Assembly (NCBI RefSeq): GCF_006782915.1
Contig: NZ_VCNP01000005.1
Span: 43,041-107,040, forward strand
From: Streptomyces calvus
Lineage (GTDB): Bacteria; Actinomycetota; Actinomycetes; Streptomycetales; Streptomycetaceae
Direction: 5' to 3'
Length of the DNA stretch: 64,000 nucleotides
Shown here one piece after another: positions 35,315 to 42,557 of this stretch (positions are counted from its first letter, which is position 1; each line of letters opens with the position of its first letter). The notes beneath the pieces were generated by a model. It was given only the letters and a program-made list of their open reading frames with translations. It was not told the DNA's origin and ran no database searches. A program made the translations under genes and the position numbers.

Positions 35315-35362
35315 CCGGCGCACGTCAACCGGAGGAATCCGGCGCACGTCAACCGGAGGAAT
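35315..35362. repeat. Perfect 24-bp tandem duplication
   Basis: Two identical copies (35315-35338, 35339-35362), each reading CCGGCGCACGTCAACCGGAG and ending GAAT, in the gap between the DUF2236 and SRPBCC genes. It lies in the SRPBCC gene's upstream region, so it could affect its promoter. Confidence 0.92.
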
Positions 35363-35388
35363 GAGGAGCACACGGCGCGGTCCGGCGG

Positions 35389-36261
35389 TCAGGTCGTGCC
35401 GCGGGCGGGGGCCAGGGCCCAGCGGATGCCCGCGGTGACGGCGGTGCCGAGCGGGCGTACGCACACGCTCTCGGCCGGCGGTAGGCGGGGCAGCCCCAGC
35501 GCGCGGGACGCCCACACCGGCAGCAGGGAGACCGCGTTGGCGGCGAGGACGCCGTACGGCAGGCGGGCGAGCAGCGGCACGGGCGGGTTGAACAGCAGGA
35601 AGCGGGCCGTGCTGCGGGCCTCGGGGGTGGAGCGCAGCTCACCGCGGTAGGCGGCCAGCCGGTCGGCGAGTCCGGCGCGGTCGACCGGCGGGTCGGGCAC
35701 GCCGAGCGCGAGCGCGATGCGGGCCATGTCGGCGACGTAGGCGTCGCAGCCCGCGTCGTCGAGCGGGTGGGCGCCGTAGCGCTGGTGGGCGCGCAGGAAA
35801 CTGTCGACCTCGGCGACGTGTACCCAGCACAGCAGACGGGGGTCGGTGGCCCGGTACTCCTCGCCGTCGACGGTGGTGCCGCGCACCGTCTCGTGCACGG
35901 ATCGGACCCGGTCGACGGCCCGTTGCGCGCTGTCGGCGGTGCCGTAGGTGGTGACGGCGAGGAAGGTGCTGGTCCGCTGCAGCCGCCCCCACGGGTCGCC
36001 GCGGAAGCCGGAGTGTCCGGCGACGGCGGCCATGGCGAGCGGGTGCAGCGACTGGAGCAGCAGAGCCGACAGTCCGCCGATGAACATCGAGGCGTCGCCG
36101 TGCACCCTTCTGACCGGCCGCTCGGGGCCGAACCAGCGCGGTCCCGGCGTGTCGTGGATGCGGGCGCGGTTGTCGGGGCCGTCCGGTCCGGCCACCCGGG
36201 AGAAGATCGCGTGACCGATCCGGTCGCGCACCACCGAGCCGCCTTCCGTGAGCAGTCCCAT
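35389..36261 (-). CDS. Oxygenase MpaB / DUF2236 family protein
   Basis: A 290-residue protein of the DUF2236 family, related to the mycophenolate-pathway oxygenase MpaB and rubber oxygenase Lcp. Typical segments are GDASMFIGGLSALLLQSLHPLAMAAV, HSGFRGDPWGRLQRTSTFLAVTTYG and LLCWVHVAEVDSFLRAHQRYG, whose His residues are candidate haem ligands. It may cleave or oxidise a polyisoprenoid such as a carotenoid; location beside crt genes supports but does not prove this. The ATG at 36259-36261 follows gggcggagcg and is preferred over a GTG nine codons upstream. Confidence 0.85.
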   Translation of the reverse strand: MGLLTEGGSVVRDRIGHAIFSRVAGPDGPDNRARIHDTPGPRWFGPERPVRRVHGDASMFIGGLSALLLQSLHPLAMAAVAGHSGFRGDPWGRLQRTSTFLAVTTYGTADSAQRAVDRVRSVHETVRGTTVDGEEYRATDPRLLCWVHVAEVDSFLRAHQRYGAHPLDDAGCDAYVADMARIALALGVPDPPVDRAGLADRLAAYRGELRSTPEARSTARFLLFNPPVPLLARLPYGVLAANAVSLLPVWASRALGLPRLPPAESVCVRPLGTAVTAGIRWALAPARGTT

Positions 36262-36370
36262 GACTCGCTCCGCCCTTCCCGCGTCCACCGCGACCGGTGG
36301 GCGCCCTACGGCTACGTCTGCCCCGCTCCCCCGTCGCGTACCCGCGGCCGGGCGGCCCGCTCCGGCGCGC

Positions 36371-36637
36371 TCAGGGGATGTCGCCGAGCCAGTCGTAGAC
36401 CCGGCCGTCGGTGCCGCGGGGCACGTAGACCGCGCGTCCGCCGGGGCCGTAGCGGCCTATCTCGGTGCGCAGGCCGACTCCGTCCCGCAGGTCCCGCTCG
36501 CTGCGGCCGGTGACGTCCAGCAGCAGTCCGTCCAGCGGGCCCCCGGCCAGCTCCACGTACGACCGTCCGTCGCGCGGGCCCGGATCGTCGTGGTCCGCCC
36601 CGTAGACCCTGCCGCGCATGAACTCCAGCTCGTCCAT
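36371..36637 (-). CDS. Small conserved protein with leaderless PafBC-type promoter
   Basis: An 88-residue protein starting MDELEFMRGRVYGADHDD, with YVELAGGPLDGLLLDVTG and ending VYDWLGDIP. It is acidic, soluble and matches no domain I can name. No ribosome site precedes the ATG at 36635-36637; instead a promoter -10 ends only six bases upstream, so the mRNA probably begins at the start codon. The promoter type suggests induction by DNA damage. Confidence 0.72.
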   Translation of the reverse strand: MDELEFMRGRVYGADHDDPGPRDGRSYVELAGGPLDGLLLDVTGRSERDLRDGVGLRTEIGRYGPGGRAVYVPRGTDGRVYDWLGDIP

Positions 36638-36643
36638 ACCGGC

Positions 36644-36666
36644 AGGGTGGCATCCGGCACTGACAA
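36644..36666 (-). promoter_or_regulatory. PafBC-like promoter, leaderless
   Basis: Minus-strand TTGTCAGTG (36658-36666), exactly eight bases, then CACCCT (36644-36649). This fits TTGTCRGTG-N8-TAN3T except for the first base of the -10. The ATG of the 88-residue gene starts seven bases downstream. Confidence 0.6.
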
Positions 36667-36692
36667 CGGGCGCTACGCCGGGAGCCCGGCGT

Positions 36693-36728
36693 GATCGGCG
36701 AGATCGGCGAGATCGGCGAGATCGGCGA
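36693..36728. repeat. Nine-base tandem repeat
   Basis: Four exact copies of GATCGGCGA directly downstream of the nuclease gene's stop and upstream of the PafBC-like promoter. Confidence 0.9.
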
Positions 36729-36738
36729 GACACCCCCT

Positions 36739-37614
36739 CTACGCGTCCACGCCGTCGGCGCCGGCCGTCCAGGGCGGCGGCGCCGTTCCCTCGCCCCAGG
36801 CGAGCAGCGCCTCGCGGTCCACGCACACGATGCCGCACTGCGCGGCGTACTCCTCGGCCGGTGCGGTGAAGCCGCTGGTGGTGACGACGAGGGCGACGTC
36901 CGCCTCGTGGACGGTGAAGCAGGTGCCGCCGAAGCGCTGCAGGTCCTGCGAGCCGACCTTGTTGCCGCCGTTGCCGCTGCTGTCGCTGCTGTCGACGTCG
37001 CCGTTTTCGCCGTTGTGGTGTCTGTAGCGCTTGCACTGGACGACGAGTCGCCGGCCCTCCGGGGTCAGGGCCAGCACGTCCGCGCCGAGGTCTCCGGCAC
37101 CGCCGACGACCTGCACCTGCGTGCAGCCGTCCCGCACGCACAGGGCCGCTATCGCCTCCTCGAACTCCTCGGGGCTCAGCGCGTCGTACTCGTGGGAGTC
37201 GGTGACGGCGGCGTCCTCGGCCGCCGCCGGAGCGTCCGGCGCGCGCCGCGGTGCGGGGACCACGGGCTCGGGCGGGGTGGGCGGCGGCGTGTCGAGGGCG
37301 TCGAGTGCCGTGGCCGTGGCGCCCTCCAGGGCCTGGCCGGCCCGGCGGGCGAGGCGCGCCGCGGACGGCCTCCGCCGGCGTCGCAGTCCGCGGGCCAGGG
37401 CGGGCGCGAGGCACAGGCACAGCAGGACGGCGAACCACGCCGGGCGCCGCTCCACGACCCCGGCGAGCGCGCGCACCGCGAGACCTCCGACGACGAGGAC
37501 CGTGGCCAGCAGACCGAAGTACATCGCCGTGGCCCGCAGGTCGAAACGGTCGGGACGGCGGAAGCGGCGTTCGCGGGACCGCAGCGGACGGGTACGGCGC
37601 TCGGGCGTGGTCAC
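36739..37614 (-). CDS. Membrane-tethered Mrr-like restriction endonuclease
   Basis: A 291-residue protein. Two hydrophobic segments at about residues 30-52 and 60-76 (MYFGLLATVLVVGGLAV; AWFAVLLCLCLAPALA) anchor it in the membrane. After a Pro-rich linker, residues about 145-285 form a PD-(D/E)xK nuclease domain of the Mrr type: LSPEEFEEAIAALCVRDG, GGAGDLGADVLAL (Asp) and RLVVQCKRY (Gln, Lys). Mrr enzymes cut modified or foreign DNA. An Asn/Ser/Gly-rich insert (NGENGDVDSSDSSGNGGN) follows the catalytic Lys, which is unusual and may come from repeat expansion. Confidence 0.85.
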   Translation of the reverse strand: MTTPERRTRPLRSRERRFRRPDRFDLRATAMYFGLLATVLVVGGLAVRALAGVVERRPAWFAVLLCLCLAPALARGLRRRRRPSAARLARRAGQALEGATATALDALDTPPPTPPEPVVPAPRRAPDAPAAAEDAAVTDSHEYDALSPEEFEEAIAALCVRDGCTQVQVVGGAGDLGADVLALTPEGRRLVVQCKRYRHHNGENGDVDSSDSSGNGGNKVGSQDLQRFGGTCFTVHEADVALVVTTSGFTAPAEEYAAQCGIVCVDREALLAWGEGTAPPPWTAGADGVDA

Positions 37615-37730
37615 CGTGGCGTTTCCTCTCCGTGGGGCGGGCTCGGGTCACCCCGGGGTCGCGCGGACCACCGGAGATCATCTACGCCGTCTGCCCGCGA
37701 TCGGACCGTTCACCGGCCGCGCACACGAGA

Positions 37731-37760
37731 GCGGGGTCCCTGCCGCAGCAGGGACCCCGC
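37731..37760. terminator. Perfect stem-loop terminator
   Basis: GCGGGGTCCCTGC and GCAGGGACCCCGC form a 13-base perfect stem around a four-base loop. There is no U run, as is usual in Streptomyces. It lies 36 bases downstream of the CsbD gene's stop. Confidence 0.75.
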
Positions 37761-37795
37761 CGGGTCCGGCATCGCCCGGGAAACCGGGCGGGTCC

Positions 37796-37969
37796 TCAGT
37801 GCCGGAAGACGTCCTTCACCTTCTCCTTGGCCGTGCGCGCGTCGCCCTTGGCCTGCTCCGTGCGGCCCTCGCCCTCGAGCTGCTCGTCCCCCAGGGCGCG
37901 GCCCGCTGCTTCCTTGGCCTTGCCCTCGGCCTGCTCCACCTTGGCCTTCGCCTTCTGCTCTCCAGCCAC
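37796..37969 (-). CDS. CsbD-family stress protein
   Basis: A 57-residue, highly charged helical protein (AGEQKAKAKVEQAEGKAKEAAGR, DARTAKEKVKDVFRH). CsbD-like proteins are general-stress proteins of unknown biochemical role, often under a SigB-type sigma factor. The GTG at 37967-37969 is chosen since it gives the family N terminus and has a ggag upstream; longer in-frame starts add unrelated sequence. The gene is divergent from the GAF-ANTAR gene. Confidence 0.82.
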   Translation of the reverse strand: MAGEQKAKAKVEQAEGKAKEAAGRALGDEQLEGEGRTEQAKGDARTAKEKVKDVFRH

Positions 37970-38115
37970 GTCCGTCCGCTCCGTTCTCTCGGTCCTGACC
38001 GTCCGGGTGGCCGGTCGGGCCGTCCCCAAACCTGTTTCGGGGAAGGTGGGCGGGTATCTGACGTGCCACGATGAACAGTGCACGGACAAGACGACCACGG
38101 GCTCGGAGGCGGACG

Positions 38116-38808
38116 GTGGACTGGCGGATCTTCGCTCAGCAGATGGCTTCCATGGCGCGTGATCTTCTCGCGGAGAACACCCTGGACGCGACGCTGCAGC
38201 AGATCTCCAGGTCGGCGGTGGAGCTGGTCGACGGCTGCGACGCGTCCGGCATTCTCGTGCTGCGCGGGAACCAGGTGCAGTCGCTGGCGCCGACCGAGCA
38301 GTTGGTGACCGACAGCGACCGCCTCCAGGAGAGCCTGCGGGAGGGGCCGTGTTTCGACGCGGCCCGGCCCGAGACCACCGAACGGGTCTTCCGCATCCCC
38401 GACTTCACCGAGGACCCGGAGCGCTGGACGTCGTTCGTGCCGCGCTGCCGGGAACTCGGCGTGGGCAGCATGATGGGCTTCCTGCTGTACACGCGCGAGG
38501 AGGAGCTGGGCGCCCTCAACATGTACTCCCGCAAGCCCGGCGCGTTCTCCGAGGACAGCGAGACGGCGGGCTGGCTGCTGGCCTCGCATGCGGCGGTCGC
38601 CTTCTCCACCGCCCTGACCGACGCGCAGATGCAGGAGGCCATCTCCACCCGGCACATGATCGGCGAGGCGATGGGCATCCTCATGGGCCGCCACCACATC
38701 ACCGAGGAGCAGGCGTTCGACATCCTGCGCACCCACTCCCAGCGCACCAACACCAAGCTGCGCGAGGTGGCGCGCCGGGTGTGCGAGACGGGCGCCCCGG
38801 AGCAGTGA
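38116..38808 (+). CDS. GAF and ANTAR domain regulator
   Basis: A 230-residue protein: a GAF sensor domain (about residues 35-160; DASGILVLRGNQ, REGPCFDA, MGFLLYTREEELGALNMYS) followed by a C-terminal ANTAR domain (about 165-225; ISTRHMIGEAMGILMGRHHITEEQAFDILRTHS). ANTAR domains bind RNA hairpins and prevent transcription termination, so the protein probably links a small ligand to antitermination. GTG at 38116 is preferred because ggagg lies six bases upstream; an ATG at 38071 has no ribosome site. Confidence 0.9.
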   Translation: MDWRIFAQQMASMARDLLAENTLDATLQQISRSAVELVDGCDASGILVLRGNQVQSLAPTEQLVTDSDRLQESLREGPCFDAARPETTERVFRIPDFTEDPERWTSFVPRCRELGVGSMMGFLLYTREEELGALNMYSRKPGAFSEDSETAGWLLASHAAVAFSTALTDAQMQEAISTRHMIGEAMGILMGRHHITEEQAFDILRTHSQRTNTKLREVARRVCETGAPEQ

Positions 38809-38838
38809 CCGGGCGGCGGCCCGGGTGCGGTGACGCGC

Positions 38839-39420
38839 TCAGCGCCGGCCCGTCCAGGTGTGGGCGACGTCGATCACGATGCGGTCCTGGAACTGCAGGA
38901 CCCGGAACGGCAGGCGTGCGCGCACGCCGAGGCCGACCTGTGTCTCGCCCTCGAAGCTGCCGACGAACCGCGCGTCCCGGAAGGTGCGGTATCCGGTGAG
39001 GTCGACGCCGGGCAGCGGGCGTCCGGCGCGCGCCGGGTAGACGGCTGCGCCGGTTTCGGGGTCGTACGAGGGCGCGGCGACCCGGACTTCGAGGACGGCG
39101 CCACCGGCGACGGAGACGGGACGGCCGGATCCGTCCTGGTGGACGCGGTCGACGTACCGGACGGAGTAGCCGAGGCCGCTGCGCGCGGTGCCGGGCAGGT
39201 CGACGACCATGCGGTCGTAGCAGTCGTGCTGGCCGGTCCGGATGTCGCGCAGCGGGTTGGTCGTGGTGTCGGCGTCGGTCCGGGCCTGGCTGCCCCAGCC
39301 GGTCGGGCAGGCCGTGGCCCGGGCGGCGGTCGGCGCTGCGGCGACGGCGGGGACGGCCGCGGCGGCCAGGGTGGAACACGCAAGCGCCAAGGCCACGCAG
39401 AGGGTTCGGTTTTTCAGCAT
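38839..39420 (-). CDS. Secreted AMIN-like domain protein
   Basis: A 193-residue exported protein. The first 30 residues are a signal peptide with a hydrophobic core (TLCVALALACSTLAAAAV). The mature part (HDCYDRMVVDLPGTARSGLGYSVRYVD, VLEVRVAAPSYD, LQFQDRIVIDVAH) matches the AMIN-like beta domain of actinobacterial lipoproteins, which is thought to bind cell-wall or envelope components. No lipobox is clear. The start is preceded by aggggg. It is convergent with the GAF-ANTAR gene. Confidence 0.8.
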   Translation of the reverse strand: MLKNRTLCVALALACSTLAAAAVPAVAAAPTAARATACPTGWGSQARTDADTTTNPLRDIRTGQHDCYDRMVVDLPGTARSGLGYSVRYVDRVHQDGSGRPVSVAGGAVLEVRVAAPSYDPETGAAVYPARAGRPLPGVDLTGYRTFRDARFVGSFEGETQVGLGVRARLPFRVLQFQDRIVIDVAHTWTGRR

Positions 39421-39585
39421 TTCGGCCCCCTGGGCTCGCATCCTTCTGATATCCGGTGAGACGACCGGGATGCCCGGATGGTTGCGGTCGTGGTGCGGCC
39501 GGTCGCCGGACCGCCCGGCATGGCACATCCTGGTGGGAGCGACCAGCGAACAGTGTTCAGTGCGTCCGCACCGGGAGGGGGCGAC

Positions 39586-42174
39586 ATGGATGAGGCAGCC
39601 GCCGTACCGCGTGGGGAGCGGCCGGCGGGCGTGCGCGGACGGGGTACGGACGGCGAGTCCGGTGCGGGGCGGGCTGCGCAGGCGGCGCCCCGGATCGAGG
39701 ACGTCATCGCGGAGCCCGTGGTGGCGGCGGTCCGGGCGATGCAGGGGTACGGCGGGCTGGTGTACCTGCGGTCACGCGACCGGCGTTCGCTGGTGCTGTG
39801 CGTGGTGTGCGGGGTTCCGCGGTCGCTGCTGAAGTCCTGGTGGCGGGTGCCCGTGGGCGGCGGGCTGCCCATGTCCGAGGCGTACCGCAGGGTCGAGAGC
39901 CTGTGGCTGCCGGACGAGGCGGCGACGATGCTGCGGTTCCCGCAGTTCACGGCCGCGCTGCCGTATCCGTTCGCGTCCGCCTACCAGCCCGTGCGGGTCG
40001 GCGGCGAGGCCGTGGGGGTGCTGGTCGTGCTGCGTTCGGTGGCCCGGGAGCGGATGGACGAGCGGGCGGTGGGCGTGGTGCTGCACGACGCCGGGCGGGA
40101 CATGGAGCGCCGCCTCACCGAGTTCGCCCGCCGGATGCCCGGCCCCACGGGCCCGGACGCCGTCGCGTACGGCATCGACTACGACGACCAGCCGGTCGGC
40201 GTGCAGCTGCCCACGCCGCCGGCGCGGGCGGTGTCGGTGGGCATGGTCGAGTGGGATCTGGACAGCGACCGGTGGTCGGGGGACGACGACGCGCTGTCGC
40301 TGCTGGGTGTCTCCCGGGACGGCTTCGGCGGGACCATGGCGGAGGTCGAGGCCCGGGTGAGCCCGGACGACCTGTACGAACTGCGGGCGAGCCGGCGGGA
40401 GGCGGCGGACGCCGGTCAGGTCAGGGCCCGGCGCTTCCGGGTGCTGGACGACCGCCGGGGCGACGGGCAGATCCGGTACCGGCCGGTGGAGCTGTGGGGG
40501 CACGTCGTACGGGCGGAGGGGCCCGGCCGGCTGCTGGTGGGCGCCCTCGTCGACGCGGCCGGCGGGGTCGCGGCCTCGGAGGCCGCCGAGCGGCTGCCCG
40601 ACGGGCTGTTCTCCCTGGACCAGGACGGCCGGGTCAGCTACGCCAACCGCCGCTGTCTGGAACTGCTGGGATGCGAGCTGGACAGCCTGCTCGGTCACCA
40701 CCCGTGGGAGGCGCTCACCTGGCTGCACGATCCGGCGTACGAGGACCGCTACCGGGCGGCGATGCTGTCGCAGGAGACGGTGTCGTATCTGGTGCACGCC
40801 GCGGACGGGGGCTGGCTGGGCTTCGTGCTGTATCCCGGCGTGCACGGCCTGACCGGCCGGGTGTTCCGCACCGACGCCCCGGTCGGCGCGGAGCCGGGCC
40901 GCGCCCTGGCTCCGCTCGGCCCGGCCGCCGCGGCGCCGACGTCGGAGCTGGTGGCGGCGCCCCGCGCGGGCGCCCTGTACCACGTGGTGCAGATGGCCAG
41001 TGTGCTGACGGAGGCGGTGACCGTCAGGGACGTCTGCCGGGCCGTCGCCGAACAGTTGCTGCCGGCGTTCGGCGCGCAGGAGATCGCCCTGTACCTGATC
41101 CGCGAGGGGCGGATGCACCTGCTGTGGGAGTCGGGCTATCCGGAGCACTTCCTCGACCGTTTCGAGGGGGTGCCGCTGGACGCGAACCTGCCCGGCGTGC
41201 ATGCGCTCACCACGCGGCTTCCGCTGTTCTTCGAGTCGCCCGAGGCGCTGGTCAACGCCTATCCGGAGCTGGTCCTCGATCCGATGAACGCCTGGTCGTT
41301 CCTGCCGTTGATCGCCTCAGGGCACCCGGTCGGCTCCTGCATCCTCGGCTGGAGCACGCCGCACCGGTTCACCCCGGAGGAGCGCAGCGCGCTGACCGCG
41401 CTGGGCGGGCTGGCGGCGCAGGCGATGGAGCGGGCCCGGCTCTACGACGCGGAGTCGGCGGTGGCGCGCGGGCTGCAGGAAGGGCTGCTGCCGCACCGGC
41501 TGCCCGCCATCGACCGGCTGCTCACCGCGGGCCGCTACCTGCCCGGCACCCAGGGCATGGCCATCGGCGGCGACTGGTACGACGTGATCAGGACGGGGCG
41601 CGGGGTGGCGCTGGTCATCGGTGACGTCGAGGGACACAGTGTGGGCGCGGCGGCCGTCATGGGGCAGCTGCGCAGCGCGGTGCACGCGTTCGCCGCGAGC
41701 GGCCGGCCGCCGCAGGAGGTCATCACCCATACGAACCGGCTGCTGGCCGAGCTGGAGACCGATGTCTTCGCCACCTGCTGCTACATCGAACTGGATCCGG
41801 GGACCGGCCGCGCGCTGGCCGTCCGGGCAGGTCACCCCCCGCCCCTGCTGCGTCATCCCGACGGGCGCACCGAGAGTCTCGACCTGCCCGGTGGGGTGCT
41901 GCTCGGTGTGCAGCCGGACGCCGTGTACCCGGTCACGTCCCTGACGCTGGCACCGGGCAGTGTCCTCGTGCTGTACACCGACGGGCTGGTCGAGACACCC
42001 GGCGGTGACATCGAGACGGGCATCGAGACGGTCCGCCGCTCCCTGGCCGACGACCGGGCCGCCTCGGTCGAGGAACTCGCCGACCGGCTGGTCAGGACGG
42101 CCCGCCGCACCGAGGACCGTCCGGACGACGTGGCGCTGCTGCTGACGGCCTACGGCTGGGACGCCGCACCCTGA
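39586..42174 (+). CDS. Multidomain PAS/GAF SpoIIE-type phosphatase
   Basis: An 862-residue signalling protein. Order of domains: an N-terminal GAF-like region (about residues 35-170), a PAS-like region (about 215-320; VGMVEWDLDSDRWSGDDDALSLLG), a second PAS (about 335-430; PDGLFSLDQDGRVSYANRRCLELLG), a GAF domain (about 465-620; EIALYLIREGRMHLLWESG) and a C-terminal SpoIIE phosphatase (about 635-860; GGDWYDVIRTGRG, IGDVEGHSVGAAAVMGQL, LYTDGLVETPGG). It should dephosphorylate an anti-anti-sigma protein in response to sensed ligands. The ATG at 39586 follows gggaggggg. Confidence 0.92.
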   Translation: MDEAAAVPRGERPAGVRGRGTDGESGAGRAAQAAPRIEDVIAEPVVAAVRAMQGYGGLVYLRSRDRRSLVLCVVCGVPRSLLKSWWRVPVGGGLPMSEAYRRVESLWLPDEAATMLRFPQFTAALPYPFASAYQPVRVGGEAVGVLVVLRSVARERMDERAVGVVLHDAGRDMERRLTEFARRMPGPTGPDAVAYGIDYDDQPVGVQLPTPPARAVSVGMVEWDLDSDRWSGDDDALSLLGVSRDGFGGTMAEVEARVSPDDLYELRASRREAADAGQVRARRFRVLDDRRGDGQIRYRPVELWGHVVRAEGPGRLLVGALVDAAGGVAASEAAERLPDGLFSLDQDGRVSYANRRCLELLGCELDSLLGHHPWEALTWLHDPAYEDRYRAAMLSQETVSYLVHAADGGWLGFVLYPGVHGLTGRVFRTDAPVGAEPGRALAPLGPAAAAPTSELVAAPRAGALYHVVQMASVLTEAVTVRDVCRAVAEQLLPAFGAQEIALYLIREGRMHLLWESGYPEHFLDRFEGVPLDANLPGVHALTTRLPLFFESPEALVNAYPELVLDPMNAWSFLPLIASGHPVGSCILGWSTPHRFTPEERSALTALGGLAAQAMERARLYDAESAVARGLQEGLLPHRLPAIDRLLTAGRYLPGTQGMAIGGDWYDVIRTGRGVALVIGDVEGHSVGAAAVMGQLRSAVHAFAASGRPPQEVITHTNRLLAELETDVFATCCYIELDPGTGRALAVRAGHPPPLLRHPDGRTESLDLPGGVLLGVQPDAVYPVTSLTLAPGSVLVLYTDGLVETPGGDIETGIETVRRSLADDRAASVEELADRLVRTARRTEDRPDDVALLLTAYGWDAAP

Positions 42175-42207
42175 CGGGGCCTCTCCCCGGGGCGGGGGCG
42201 GTCGGTG

Positions 42208-42396
42208 TCACAGGCAGTAGCGCACCAGCCATTCGTCCGGGTCGTAGGCGGTGCGGGCGGGGTCCGGCGCGACGGCCGGCCGCTCCTCGACCATGTCCTC
42301 CACCCGGACGGGCTCCGGGAGGTGTCCGAAACGGGCGTGGCGGGCGGTCGCCGCCTCGTCCGTGCTCTCGCGCGTGCCCACGGTCTGCTGCTCCAC
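42208..42396 (-). CDS. Small conserved 62-residue protein
   Basis: A short acidic protein with a GTG start preceded by gagggg. Notable segments are ATARHARFGHLPEPVRVEDM and the C terminus DPDEWLVRYCL, which ends in Cys-Leu. No domain is recognised. The clean ribosome site, convergent position and the conserved-looking tail argue for a real gene. Whether it is a free regulator or a modified peptide cannot be told. Confidence 0.6.
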   Translation of the reverse strand: MEQQTVGTRESTDEAATARHARFGHLPEPVRVEDMVEERPAVAPDPARTAYDPDEWLVRYCL

Positions 42397-42494
42397 GGCA
42401 ACTCCCCTCTACGGCCGGCCGGCGCTCCCCTCGGACGGCACCGCGGCCTCCCCGCCAAGTGTCACACACCGGAGGCCGGTTGAACCGTGCCGGA

Positions 42495-42528
42495 GGCGGC
42501 GGGACCCGAGGGGGTGGGTCCCGCCGCC
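42495..42528. terminator. Stem-loop terminator of the DUF1996 gene
   Basis: GGCGGCGGGACCC (42495-42507) pairs perfectly with GGGTCCCGCCGCC (42516-42528) across an eight-base loop, 30 bases after the DUF1996 stop codon. Confidence 0.72.
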
Positions 42529-42557
42529 GGTCGGTGCGGCCCGTGTGCGGGCTCAGG

